Below are positions 1-9,107 of a DNA stretch of 64,000 nt, one piece after another. The notes under the pieces were generated by a model. It searched no databases. It was not told where the DNA came from and saw only the letters and a program-made list of their open reading frames with translations. This DNA is from Flavobacterium psychrophilum (lineage in GTDB: Bacteria; Bacteroidota; Bacteroidia; Flavobacteriales; Flavobacteriaceae). Each line of letters begins with the position of its first letter. Position 1 is the stretch's first letter. Both the position numbers and the translations under genes were made by a program. Location of the stretch: the NCBI GenBank assembly GCA_001708385.1, contig CP012388.1, forward strand, positions 682,001 to 746,000. Direction: 5' to 3'.

Positions 1-1115
1 GTGTTAATACCATTAAATACGGCATCAAAATCCTGATTAATAATTGCATTGATGTTCTTATATTCATCTACGCTTCGGGTAAAATTCTGATAGGCAGCTA
101 AGACCTGATTTTGTATTTCCAGCTGTTTATAAGAAACATTTTGGGTCTGTTGCTCCTGGGTTATCTTAGCCGATTGTATATTACCTCTGTTCCTGTCGAA
201 GATTGGAAGTGGTATACCTATACCTAAGTTGTACTGATGCAAAAATGCATCACCCTGTTGGTTGTAACCTGCCCTTAGGGTAATGTCCGGGATGTTTTGT
301 TTTTTCTGTAGCGAAACATTCAGTTTAGCCGATTCTATCTCAAGTTTTGCCTGGCTTAGATCGGGCCTGTTCTCTAACGACTGATTTAATACAAAGTCAT
401 ACAAAACGGGTTTACCTGCGTAAGAAACAGCATCTGTTCCGGTATACACTGTTTGTATTGTTGCATTTGTTCCCAGCAGAATATTAAGCTTAGATTGCTC
501 TTCTATAAGTACTGCAGTCTCTTCCGATTTGTCATTGTTGATCTTAACATAAACCGATTTTAAACGGACTAAATCTTTAAGTGCAATATTATTTTTGGCG
601 ACCTGAGCCTCATAACTGGTTATAAGCGATTGAAGTTTACTTAAAAGGCCGTTATATTTTTCAATCAGCTTTTGCTGATGATGAAGTGTATAAAATGATT
701 GCCATATTTCGAGTTGAAGATTACGGGTAAGATCTGTAAGTTCTGCCTCGGCAATCTTTTTGTCGAGCTTAGCAATCTCTATTTGTTTACGGCGTTTACC
801 CCCCATTAGTATTACCTGTTCAAGCCCGGCTACAAAGTTGTTACCGTTACCCGTTGGGAAATATTTATCGTTCTGCGCTTCATAAGCAATAACATCGGCA
901 GTAACTTCCGGATTAGGATAGACTTTCGACTGAATGATTGCCGCTCCGGCTTTATCTATATTATATTGCTGTGCCAACAGCATAAAGTTATTTTTAAAGA
1001 ACAGTTCCTCGGCCTGTTTTATAGTGAGCGTGACTGACTCAGGAGCCTGCGCCATACCCACTGCCTGGATAAACAATACAGCTATCCAGACAAAGAATTT
1101 ATTTTTAAATTCCAT
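1..1115 (-). CDS. TolC/CzcC-like outer membrane efflux protein (C-terminus cut by window edge)
   Basis: An open frame runs on the minus strand from an ATG at 1115 to the window edge without a stop, giving about 371 residues, so the C-terminal end lies outside. The product starts with a signal peptide (hydrophobic residues about 8-20, ending near VGMAQA) and continues as long amphipathic helices typical of the outer membrane factor (OEP) fold, including a GLEQVILMGGKRRKQIE segment seen in CzcC/CusC-type proteins. It should form the outer membrane channel of a tripartite RND efflux pump, probably for metal cations; the pump and adaptor genes would lie beyond the window. The family is clear; the substrate is inferred from resemblance only. 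Confidence 0.85.
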   Translation of the reverse strand, partial: MEFKNKFFVWIAVLFIQAVGMAQAPESVTLTIKQAEELFFKNNFMLLAQQYNIDKAGAAIIQSKVYPNPEVTADVIAYEAQNDKYFPTGNGNNFVAGLEQVILMGGKRRKQIEIAKLDKKIAEAELTDLTRNLQLEIWQSFYTLHHQQKLIEKYNGLLSKLQSLITSYEAQVAKNNIALKDLVRLKSVYVKINNDKSEETAVLIEEQSKLNILLGTNATIQTVYTGTDAVSYAGKPVLYDFVLNQSLENRPDLSQAKLEIESAKLNVSLQKKQNIPDITLRAGYNQQGDAFLHQYNLGIGIPLPIFDRNRGNIQSAKITQEQQTQNVSYKQLEIQNQVLAAYQNFTRSVDEYKNINAIINQDFDAVFNGIN

Positions 1116-1254
1116 GATAAAATTGTGTTTAAAATACTATGTAAGAAATAGTAATGCAGCTTTGTGCAAAACATAGATATACCGGATATACTCCAAAAAC
1201 AGGAATACGCAAAAGCACCCCAGCAAAATGCTGAGCCGGCAGATAAATAGTATT

Positions 1255-1644
1255 TTAAGCCTCGGGCGGCGGGGAGAAAATATTCACCAAAGGTGAATCG
1301 TAAATAGGATTTTTGTAAAGAACGTCGGGCACAACGATTTTAAAATTTATAGCCATTGGCTCGCTAAATTTTAAAGGTTCTGTCTGTTCAAACGTCCATA
1401 CCATTTTCTTTGCATTAAACTTATGGCTCAACGGCGTTTTGCTATGATGCTCGGGTATTGCATTGTCAATACCAAAAACATCTTCAAGAACAAGCTCTAC
1501 AACACTATCCACCTCTTCAAAGTCGTTATCAACTTTGTTATGCTCAAAAAGTGTGTGAGGGTTATCAATACTAAAGTTTAGTATGTGTAATGCCATAAGC
1601 ACCCACAACGCACGTAAACCTATATGTATTTTATTTATCCTCAT
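1255..1644 (-). CDS. small hypothetical protein upstream of efflux gene
   Basis: A 129-residue protein encoded just upstream of, and in the same direction as, the TolC-like gene (139 bp apart). It has one hydrophobic N-terminal segment (about residues 8-25, RALWVLMALHILNF), a short acidic stretch (EEVDSVVELVLEDVFG) and ends in SPPPEA. Small proteins like this often head metal efflux operons in Flavobacteria, so an exported or membrane-anchored accessory role is plausible. I do not recognise a named domain and no metal-binding motif stands out apart from a few His residues. The function is unknown. Confidence 0.6.
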   Translation of the reverse strand: MRINKIHIGLRALWVLMALHILNFSIDNPHTLFEHNKVDNDFEEVDSVVELVLEDVFGIDNAIPEHHSKTPLSHKFNAKKMVWTFEQTEPLKFSEPMAINFKIVVPDVLYKNPIYDSPLVNIFSPPPEA

Positions 1645-1765
1645 TTAGTTTGCAAAAGTATCACATTAAATTGACGTAACACAAATCCTGCCAAAAAAAT
1701 ATTTTTCAAACAAAATGTTACGATTTTCCATAATGCTCCGTTAGCGTTAAGAAATCAGATAGTTA

Positions 1766-4597
1766 TTACTTAGAATTTATCTCTAATGTACCCGTTTTTA
1801 ATCCGTTACATGTAGCGGACAAAATAATCTTGTTTCCTGTTCCATCAGGTTGTATAATTACCTGAGCGAGTCCGTTAAATAATTTTCTTTTCCATGGCTC
1901 AGAAGGAGTTATAACCTGAATTACTCCAGGATTTATATTTATAACATCCCATTCACGTACTTTATGTATTGGTGTGGCAACAATATAAATGTCATTTTTA
2001 CCAGTCCTAAGTATATCCTGATTCAAAATATATTTTTGGGCATCTTCTTTAGATGGCTCAACGATATTTCCATTTACAAATACTCTGGCATTAACCCCTA
2101 ACTTTTGGTAATAGAACGAAACTATACCGCTTTTTGTTGTTGCACCCAATTCAAATTGCCCTTTATAAACATATGCAGGAGCTAAATTTTTATAATCCCT
2201 GTCTTTAAAAGCTTCCTTCCATTTATCATTTGGATATGACGATAATTGCGAAGGTAAGTCAGCTGTAGTAACAGATTGCTCCTGTAAATCTGTTATCGGT
2301 ACAAGAGCCAGATCATCGATGAACTTGTCTTTTTCTAAAGATGTTGGGTTACCATTTCCCACCCCGATTATTTTTCCTCCTTTTACAGAAAAAGTTATCT
2401 CATTGTCGGCAGTAGGTACATGGAGCCCGTTTTTATCTGTAACTTCTACAGATACAACAGCCACGTCATTTGTTTTAGCAATCGTTTCAGAAACCAGTTT
2501 TATAGCCTGTGCATTTCCGGTAGTTTTCTGAATATCAGTAAGCACTTTTTTACCGTTTTTATATCCAACGGCTTCTAATGTTCCGGGGGTGTAGATCACT
2601 TTCCATTCAAGATGGCTTAACAATTCCATCTTCTTTTTACCAAGGCTTTTTTTATTGAGGAAAAGTTCCACCTCATCGCAGTTAGAATGTACCCAGACAT
2701 CTATTTCTTTGCCCTCCATACCCTGCCAGTTCCAGTGCGGCATAATATGTAAAACGGATTCTCTACCCCACCATGATCTAAGATAATAGACATTATCTTT
2801 CGGGAATCCGCAAACATCCATCATCCCAAAATATGACGTAACCGAAGGCCAGCCGTATGGTGTTGGCTCGCCACGGTAATCAAATCCTGTCCAGATAAAC
2901 ATTCCTGCCAGATATGGCCTTGCAGCATAAAATTTCCACCCTTCTTCTATAGTGTAAAAGGTTGGACGTGGTTTAAGATCGTACGCTGTCTGGTAATGTT
3001 TTTCATCATCTTTAAAATAAATACCACGCGTTGTAAACGTAGAGCCTTCTTCTGTCCCCATACCAGGCTGCTGTTTAAACTCATTTCTGTGTGCATCTAT
3101 ATCGCCATTACCCATATAGTTATAGCCAATAATTTCAACAACAGAAGAGATACCACTCTTAAATCCACTACTTAAACCAACGGTCACCGGTCGTGTTGGG
3201 TCTATACTTTTCGCAAAAGACTGCATAATATTTGTAATGCGTTCACCAGTAATATTTCCCTCTATAGCCCATTCCTCGTTACCAACAGACCAACAGAAAA
3301 TACTTGGATGATTCCTGTCGCGCTCAATCATGTATTTTACATTATCAAGGTGGTAATCGTTGATACCCATTAGTCTTGTTTCATCTATAACAAGCATCCC
3401 CAGCCTGTCGCATGCCTCCAGTAGTTCAGGTGTCGGAGGATGATGTGAACAACGATAGGCGTTCGATCCCATTTCTTTTAGCTTCTGTATACGGAAATAC
3501 TGTAATCCATCAGGCAATGCTGTACCTACGCCTGCATGATCCTGGTGATTATTTGTACCTTTTAATTTTACAGATTTACCATTTAGAAAGAAGCCTTTTT
3601 CAGGATCGAAATAGGCAGTGCGTATCCCAAAAACTGTTTCGTATAAATCTACAGTTTTACCTTCTTGTTTTACCTGTGTTACTAAGCGGTACAGGTTGGG
3701 TGTGTCGATATCCCATAACAACGGGTTACTAACTCTTAGCTTTGACACAAGCTTAAGCGATTTATAAAAATCCGGCGCATTAGTATTCTCTGTAACAGAA
3801 ACAACTTCTTTCCCTGACGGATCAAAAATTGTTTGCTGTACTGTTACACTCCCTTTATATGTTCCCTTGTTTTCAATAGTGGATTCAATATTTACATCTG
3901 CAAAACCGCTTTTAATATCTGTTGTTATATAAGTGCCATTTGTAGCAACTCGCAATGGATTTGTTTTTTGAAGATGTACATGCCTGTAAATGCCTGCTCC
4001 TTCGTAAAACCATCCTTCTTCCATTGAAGCATCTACCCTAACGGCAATTGTATTTTCTTCACCATACTTGATGTATGCTGTAACATCATACTCAAATCCG
4101 TTATAGCCGCTTTCTTCAGTTCCCAGAAAATGCCCGTTAAACCATACTTTCGAGTTTCTAAAAACACCATCAAATTTTAGGGTTATTAGGCGCCCAAGAT
4201 CGCTGTTGGGAATGGTTATTTTTTTACGATACCATCCAATACTTTTATCCGGAAAACCTTTACCTGCATCCTTAAATCCGTGGCTAAAGCTACCTTTTTC
4301 ACTAAACGTCTGCTCTACTGCCCAATCATGAGGAAGATCCAGTTTTCTCCATGCCCTGTCATCAAATGCGGCGGCGGCTGGACCGTCGCCATTTCCCGTT
4401 TTTGTGAGATAGGAAAAATAAGCCGTACCATGGTCAAAGTCTTTTTTGGTATCATATAAATGTCCGAAAGAAAAATGCCATCCTTTATCTATTAAATATT
4501 CTTCCCTGCCTAAATTATTTTGTGCAGAAGATGTAAAAACAGATAGTAGAAGAAATACAACGTATAATTGGTAAGGCATTAATTTCATAGTTGGCAT
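1766..4597 (-). CDS. GH2 family glycosidase (beta-galactosidase-like)
   Basis: A 943-residue secreted enzyme. Signal peptide residues 1-25 (hydrophobic, ending SSAQ); GH2 sugar-binding domain about 35-215; immunoglobulin-like domain about 215-330; TIM barrel about 335-610; then a DUF4982-type and Ig-like C-terminus. The acid/base is expected at E441 in SVGNEEW and the nucleophile at E516 in GMGTEEGS. The architecture resembles Bacteroidetes GalA-type beta-galactosidases. In this mannan locus it could remove beta-linked galactose, or mannose as a beta-mannosidase; the sequence alone does not decide. It is the last gene of the GH51-GH5_7-GH2 unit, 71 bp after GH5_7. An internal start nine bases downstream (MKLMPYQ) is equally possible. 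Confidence 0.9.
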   Translation of the reverse strand: MPTMKLMPYQLYVVFLLLSVFTSSAQNNLGREEYLIDKGWHFSFGHLYDTKKDFDHGTAYFSYLTKTGNGDGPAAAAFDDRAWRKLDLPHDWAVEQTFSEKGSFSHGFKDAGKGFPDKSIGWYRKKITIPNSDLGRLITLKFDGVFRNSKVWFNGHFLGTEESGYNGFEYDVTAYIKYGEENTIAVRVDASMEEGWFYEGAGIYRHVHLQKTNPLRVATNGTYITTDIKSGFADVNIESTIENKGTYKGSVTVQQTIFDPSGKEVVSVTENTNAPDFYKSLKLVSKLRVSNPLLWDIDTPNLYRLVTQVKQEGKTVDLYETVFGIRTAYFDPEKGFFLNGKSVKLKGTNNHQDHAGVGTALPDGLQYFRIQKLKEMGSNAYRCSHHPPTPELLEACDRLGMLVIDETRLMGINDYHLDNVKYMIERDRNHPSIFCWSVGNEEWAIEGNITGERITNIMQSFAKSIDPTRPVTVGLSSGFKSGISSVVEIIGYNYMGNGDIDAHRNEFKQQPGMGTEEGSTFTTRGIYFKDDEKHYQTAYDLKPRPTFYTIEEGWKFYAARPYLAGMFIWTGFDYRGEPTPYGWPSVTSYFGMMDVCGFPKDNVYYLRSWWGRESVLHIMPHWNWQGMEGKEIDVWVHSNCDEVELFLNKKSLGKKKMELLSHLEWKVIYTPGTLEAVGYKNGKKVLTDIQKTTGNAQAIKLVSETIAKTNDVAVVSVEVTDKNGLHVPTADNEITFSVKGGKIIGVGNGNPTSLEKDKFIDDLALVPITDLQEQSVTTADLPSQLSSYPNDKWKEAFKDRDYKNLAPAYVYKGQFELGATTKSGIVSFYYQKLGVNARVFVNGNIVEPSKEDAQKYILNQDILRTGKNDIYIVATPIHKVREWDVININPGVIQVITPSEPWKRKLFNGLAQVIIQPDGTGNKIILSATCNGLKTGTLEINSK

Positions 4598-4668
4598 TTT
4601 AATTTAAAGAACGCTAAAATAGATTTTTTTAAACGGAAATAGTAAGTATTATCTTATTTATATTAGAA

Positions 4669-5976
4669 TTATTTCTGAAGTTCATTCAGCTTACTGTTGT
4701 AATCCCTAACCAGTTTTAAAGTACTGATATCAGAGGCGAAAACCGAATTTAATCCCTGAGGTTCCTGAGGTGGATCTGCAGTAAAAGTATCACCTACATT
4801 CCATTTGCCTTCGGCATTTACAGCTTTGCCTTCGCCTCCAAATCCCCAGAAATTAATGCCTGCCAATGATTGCTTGTTTTGCTGACTTTTAAGCAGCCTG
4901 TCAAAAAAGGATGTGTAAAGTGCATCTCTGTCGCTAACATCAGAATTGGCAAGAAGGATTTCATGCTGTCTCGGTAAACCGAATTCTTCTATAATTATCG
5001 GTCTATTTAAACGTGTAGCGGCAGCAATGTGCTCGTCTATGTAAGCGTTAGCCTTTACTAATGCATCCGGAAAAGTATTTTTCGGATCTTCTGCCTTATA
5101 CCAACTCCAGTTTTTTGGCCATATGTGCATTGTTAAATAATCAATATTTGCATTTTTATGTGTTCTTTCAAAAGTAGCAAGGTCATCGTTAGACCCGGCT
5201 TTACCTTCAGACCCTGTCGATATAAGATGGTTTCTATCCAATGAATCTATATAATCTACAACATCATTAAGCCACGCTGTAAATTTCACTTCATTTTCGG
5301 GAGTAAACACCCTTGGCTCATTACCCACCTGCCACGCCATTATGGCTGTATCTTCTGTATATTTCTTTTTATTGTACCGGTTCCTTCTACCCAATATAAA
5401 TTTGATATGTTTTCTAAATGCTTCCATACAAGGTTCACAGCTATGATATTGGGCAGTATACTTCATAAACTGCGGCCATGTATTAGGAGGAATGTTAGCA
5501 ATAGGAATTTTTCCGTAGCCGTTCCACTCCAGGTATTGTGACATACCGCCAGACCATTCCCAATTGTTGTTAAGGTACAAAACCGCATACATATTACGCT
5601 TGCCCATTTCAGCAATTAAAAAGTCAAGCCCATCTAATAAATCCTCATCATACTTACCCTGTTCATACTGAAGCGCCGGCCTTACGGTAAAATCGTAGGT
5701 ACCTCCATCTGCCCCCACAAGAACACGCAGATTATCTATACCATTCTTTTTCATTAAATCCAGTTCGCGAAGCAGTCTCGCCCTGTCACCTACTTTTTTT
5801 GAAGCAAGCAGGCTACCGTACCAATAATTGGCTCCAATATAAGAATAGGGTTTGTCACCTTTAAAGAACTGCTGCCCTTTTACAGTGATTTTTTCAGGTT
5901 TTTGTATACTGCAATTTATGAGGGTGAAACTTAGTAATATTAGTAAAAATGGTGTTAGCTTGTTTTTATATGTCAT
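4669..5976 (-). CDS. GH5 subfamily 7-like endo-beta-1,4-mannanase, lipoprotein
   Basis: A 435-residue protein with a lipoprotein signal (lipobox LINC, Cys22), so probably anchored to the outer membrane. The remainder is a GH5 TIM barrel close to subfamily 7 mannanases: early YIGANYWYG and NLRVLVG strands, acid/base E220 in WQVGNEPR, substrate-site MHIWPKNWSWY, and nucleophile E331 in IIIEEFGLPR. It should cut the beta-1,4-mannan backbone. Its start lies 4 bp from the stop of the upstream GH51 gene, so the two are co-transcribed. With the GH26 enzyme this locus has two endo-mannanases, a common division between surface and periplasmic cleavage in mannan loci. Confidence 0.92.
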   Translation of the reverse strand: MTYKNKLTPFLLILLSFTLINCSIQKPEKITVKGQQFFKGDKPYSYIGANYWYGSLLASKKVGDRARLLRELDLMKKNGIDNLRVLVGADGGTYDFTVRPALQYEQGKYDEDLLDGLDFLIAEMGKRNMYAVLYLNNNWEWSGGMSQYLEWNGYGKIPIANIPPNTWPQFMKYTAQYHSCEPCMEAFRKHIKFILGRRNRYNKKKYTEDTAIMAWQVGNEPRVFTPENEVKFTAWLNDVVDYIDSLDRNHLISTGSEGKAGSNDDLATFERTHKNANIDYLTMHIWPKNWSWYKAEDPKNTFPDALVKANAYIDEHIAAATRLNRPIIIEEFGLPRQHEILLANSDVSDRDALYTSFFDRLLKSQQNKQSLAGINFWGFGGEGKAVNAEGKWNVGDTFTADPPQEPQGLNSVFASDISTLKLVRDYNSKLNELQK

Positions 5977-5980
5977 TATG

Positions 5981-7696
5981 TTATTGGTTATCTATTATTA
6001 CAAATACTGATGATCTTGCCGGTAGCGTTACGTTTGGAGTTTCACCTATTGTAGCAGAAAATGGTTTTATGTCCTTATACCCAGACGGCCCTCCTGCTGT
6101 TAATAAAGGCCCTGAACCATTAATTATTACTTTTCGGGAAAACTCACCATTGTCGTTATCACCAACTAAATTGTACCAGTACATTCTGTTACCTTTTACA
6201 AAGTTTTTAAGGTTTATTTTCACATTAATCGCAGAAGATGCTTTGTTTACAAAAGTCAGTCCCAATTTACCGTTCGAAAATGATGAAGCATATACTTCAT
6301 AATTTCCCGATGCATCTTTAACAGCTTCAATAAGCCTGTCTCCCATACATTTCTGGAAATAGTACATATGGTAAAATGCAGGCCTGGGAGTACCTTTTGG
6401 TATGTTAGGCTCGTCTCCATTACTAAACATACCGTGGTCGTCGCCGTTAGCCCAGCCATTGGCAAAATCCCAACGGGCAGCCAAGCCAATATTATTTTTA
6501 AGCACTTCGCCCAATAATAACACAGCATGCATACCATTAATATGAGACACCTGCTGTTTACTGCCAACTGCAAAAATATTCCATTCATCAAGCGCAAGAG
6601 GTTTAACCTCTTTTACATTTGAAGAAAGCTCCGATTTTACAAACGTCATCATTTCTGCCGTTTTTACTTTAGGGGTTTCCAATATTTCGGCAGCATTAGA
6701 ATTCGTATTATAGTTAGTGTAGTAATTGTGTATTACATAATAATCTGCATCCTCACCAATATTTTGCAGCATTTTGGCATTCCATGTTTTATGGCATTCG
6801 GGTAAATAACTTGCAGGAGCCCCCTCAACCATAACTGCACCAATTTTGATATTGGTATTCCCTACCGAAGCAGCAGCAGTACGCATAGCTTGGGCAATAA
6901 TTTTAAAATGCTGGGCATACAAACCACCATTTAATAGCTCTGGCTGGCCGTCTTTATTATCCGCTGTATTAATGCGGTAGCTTGCTTCCCAATCGGCATA
7001 CACCTCATTACCAATTTCCCAATACTGTGTTCTTCCGTTATCATGCTTAACCCAGTCGGCTGCAAGTTTCGCTGCATCCTGAACCGGATTTGCACCCGTA
7101 CCGTAACGTGCATAACCGTAGTTTATAGTGATTATACCTTTACTGTTTGTGGATTGCAATAATTCGTAGTAATTAGCTAGTGAAATAGTCCAGTCAGCAT
7201 CATTTAACCCGAACCAAAAATTAGATGGTTCTACGGTTCCATCGGCTTTTATTAGTGATGATGGTGCGGTTGTTGGGATACTGGCAGCATTCCAGAAATA
7301 TACATCGCTTATACTTCCGCCAGGAAAACGGATAATGTTAGGTTTCAGGTTTGTTATATCATTAACCAGCGTTGCATCGTTAATCATCTTACCCGACCAT
7401 AGATTGGCATTATTACCATATATAGATGATGGTATTTTGGTAAGTACTTTTGCATAATCGACGGTCACTGTTGAAGCCGTTGCTGTTGGAACTGTTGCTT
7501 CTGTAAAAGATACCGGCAAATCCAGATTTTTTGGCGTCCAGGTATCAAGAAAAAAACCTGTTGTTTTTGCTACAACGGGGTCAACCTGTGTAGAAATATT
7601 TTCAGGCGTTTCAGTTTCTGTGATTTTATCCTGACTTGAACAGGCAACGAACGGAAGTACAATTACTATATAAAAGGCCAGAAATTTATTTTTCAT
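5981..7696 (-). CDS. GH51-like glycosidase (alpha-L-arabinofuranosidase family), lipoprotein
   Basis: The frame is open from 7750, but the ATG at 7696 gives a proper lipoprotein signal (MKNKFLAFYI...PFVACSS, Cys19) and follows a good promoter, so I chose it; the product is 571 residues. Clan GH-A features: IIRFPGGSISDVYFW near residues 121-135, acid/base E231 in WEIGNEVY, nucleophile E371 in LALDEWN, and a C-terminal beta-sandwich. These motifs fit GH51 (arabinofuranosidase or endoglucanase activity). It is the first gene of the unit that also holds GH5_7 and GH2, and is preceded by a mannan-regulon operator. Removal of arabinose or glucan cleavage within glucomannan are both possible. Confidence 0.8.
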   Translation of the reverse strand: MKNKFLAFYIVIVLPFVACSSQDKITETETPENISTQVDPVVAKTTGFFLDTWTPKNLDLPVSFTEATVPTATASTVTVDYAKVLTKIPSSIYGNNANLWSGKMINDATLVNDITNLKPNIIRFPGGSISDVYFWNAASIPTTAPSSLIKADGTVEPSNFWFGLNDADWTISLANYYELLQSTNSKGIITINYGYARYGTGANPVQDAAKLAADWVKHDNGRTQYWEIGNEVYADWEASYRINTADNKDGQPELLNGGLYAQHFKIIAQAMRTAAASVGNTNIKIGAVMVEGAPASYLPECHKTWNAKMLQNIGEDADYYVIHNYYTNYNTNSNAAEILETPKVKTAEMMTFVKSELSSNVKEVKPLALDEWNIFAVGSKQQVSHINGMHAVLLLGEVLKNNIGLAARWDFANGWANGDDHGMFSNGDEPNIPKGTPRPAFYHMYYFQKCMGDRLIEAVKDASGNYEVYASSFSNGKLGLTFVNKASSAINVKINLKNFVKGNRMYWYNLVGDNDNGEFSRKVIINGSGPLLTAGGPSGYKDIKPFSATIGETPNVTLPARSSVFVIIDNQ

Positions 7697-7761
7697 ATTA
7701 TAAATTGATGATAATTTTATATTAATTCTACTTATTGTAAAAAATAACAAACCATCAATTT

Positions 7762-7791
7762 CAAATATAAATTATATAGTACCCTTACAAA
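7762..7791 (-). promoter_or_regulatory. Bacteroidetes-type promoter of GH51-GH5_7-GH2 unit
   Basis: Read on the minus strand, TATATTTG (7769-7762) matches the -7 consensus TAnnTTTG exactly and TTTG (7791-7788) matches the -33 element, with an 18-bp spacer. The start codon at 7696 lies about 65 bp downstream. The operator repeat abuts the -33 box. Confidence 0.7.
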
Positions 7792-7830
7792 TAATATTAT
7801 TTAATCAATTGTATATTATATAATTACAAC
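7791..7830 (-). promoter_or_regulatory. mannan-regulon operator, copy 1 (GH51 unit)
   Basis: On the minus strand the promoter-proximal 20 bp read AATTGATTAAATAATATTAT, one of four aligned copies of AAWTGATWAWATARTATTAW. The distal 20 bp are also close to copy 2 at 18461-18500; over the 40 bp about 34 positions agree. It ends 21 bp before the -7 box. An AraC-family activator bound here would contact RNA polymerase. That the local AraC protein binds is inference. Confidence 0.65.
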
Positions 7831-7933
7831 GCAATTCTCACGATTAAAGATCTAATAACCTGGTTATTAATACATTTTACTCTTTCATATATCAATCGTT
7901 GTAGTTATAGTTGAAATTCAGAATGGTTAAGAA

Positions 7934-7973
7934 GGCAATATATTACGTTAATGAAATGATAATATAGTATTAT
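7934..7973 (+). promoter_or_regulatory. mannan-regulon operator, copy 2 (CE2 unit)
   Basis: The last 20 bp read AAATGATAATATAGTATTAT on the plus strand and align without gaps to the other three copies. Exactly 20 bp separate it from a weak -7 box, TATTTTAG (7994-8001), which differs from TAnnTTTG at one base. The CE2 start codon at 8021 follows. This copy has the most degenerate core (G in ATAGTATT). Confidence 0.55.
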
Positions 7974-7993
7974 TAGCGACTACAGCGATTTCG

Positions 7994-8001
7994 TATTTTA
8001 G
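7994..8001 (+). promoter_or_regulatory. -7 box of CE2-esterase-GH3 unit
   Basis: TATTTTAG is a one-mismatch form of the Bacteroidetes -7 element and lies at the same distance from the operator core as in the SusC and GH26 promoters. The leader to the ATG at 8021 would be only about 15 nt. There is no clear TTTG at -33, as expected for an activator-dependent promoter. Confidence 0.45.
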
Positions 8002-8020
8002 TCACAAAATAATATTACTG

Positions 8021-9106
8021 ATGTTCACAATTAAAAAGTTTCCTTTCATTTTACTTACAGCGCTACTTTGGTGCTCATTTTTAAGCTTTACCGAAATAGA
8101 TTTCAAAACGGCATATACTGTAAAAGGAAGAACCGAGATTTTTAAAGATAGTATAATATTGATAGGTTCAGCATCCTCTGTGAACTTTACATTTAAAGGA
8201 AAACAATGTTCTGTCGTACTTAAATCGGGCAAACTGCATCATGGCTATATCGCATTAGAAATTGACGGTAAATACATAGGACGTAAAAGAATTGAGAGCA
8301 CACCTACCGAAATTACAGTCGATCAAACTAAATCGGGAACTCATACCGTAGCGATCTATAAAGCTACCGAAGCCGCTAATGGCAATATTACTTTTCTGGG
8401 CGCTACAGGAGATATCAAAAAAACTAAAGAGAAAAAGAGAAAGAAAATAGAATTTATAGGTGATTCTATTACCTGCGGCATGGGCAATGACCTAAGTGCG
8501 TTGCCTTGTGGTGAAGGAGAATGGTTCGACCAGCACAATGCATATTATTCGTATGCTCCAATAGCTGCAAGAGCTTTAAATGCAGATTATCTGCTAAGTT
8601 CAGTCTCCGGTTTTGGTATGTACCGAAACTGGAATGATGAGCATGATAAAGAAGCCATTATACCCGATGTATATAATAACTTATACCTAAATACAGATAC
8701 TTCTAAACCTTACGATTTTAGCTTTATGCCCGATGTAGTTTGCATTGCACTTGGTACAAATGATTTTTCTGAAGGCGATAAAATAAAGCCAAGACTGCCT
8801 TTTAATGAAAATAAATATATAGATAGCTATATTAAATTTATAAGGAATATATATGCTCATTACCCTCATGCTAAAATTGTATTGCTGAACAGCCCAATGG
8901 TTAGCGGCGAGAAGAACGAATTATTTGTAAAGTGCCTTACAAAGATTAAAGACACTTTTAATAACGAAAAAAATCATAAGCCTATTTCTGTATTTAAGTT
9001 TACCGAAGTAACACCTCATGGCTGTGGATATCATCCTGAAATTGAAGATGATAAACTAATGGCTTCTCAATTGACTCCTTTCCTTCAAAAACTTATAAAT
9101 GAATAG
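8021..9106 (+). CDS. CE2-family acetyl esterase (SGNH hydrolase)
   Basis: A 361-residue secreted protein: hydrophobic signal segment residues 8-23, a beta-sandwich domain about 30-135, then an SGNH/GDSL hydrolase domain. The serine nucleophile is S149 in FIGDSITCGMGN, the block III motif is CIALGTNDFS, and the C-terminal GYHPEIED supplies the catalytic His (about H338). This two-domain layout is that of carbohydrate esterase family 2, which removes O-acetyl groups from mannan and xylan. It heads the CE2-esterase-GH3 unit, divergent from the GH51 unit. In softwood-type acetylated glucomannan, deacetylation is needed before backbone cleavage, which fits this place. Confidence 0.85.
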   Translation: MFTIKKFPFILLTALLWCSFLSFTEIDFKTAYTVKGRTEIFKDSIILIGSASSVNFTFKGKQCSVVLKSGKLHHGYIALEIDGKYIGRKRIESTPTEITVDQTKSGTHTVAIYKATEAANGNITFLGATGDIKKTKEKKRKKIEFIGDSITCGMGNDLSALPCGEGEWFDQHNAYYSYAPIAARALNADYLLSSVSGFGMYRNWNDEHDKEAIIPDVYNNLYLNTDTSKPYDFSFMPDVVCIALGTNDFSEGDKIKPRLPFNENKYIDSYIKFIRNIYAHYPHAKIVLLNSPMVSGEKNELFVKCLTKIKDTFNNEKNHKPISVFKFTEVTPHGCGYHPEIEDDKLMASQLTPFLQKLINE

Positions 9107-9107
9107 T

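Noticed and set aside
6256..6597. 113-residue ORF overlapping the GH51 gene in another frame
   Set aside because: The GH51 frame is continuous and carries all catalytic motifs through this stretch, so it is not a frameshift and the overlapping frame is not real.
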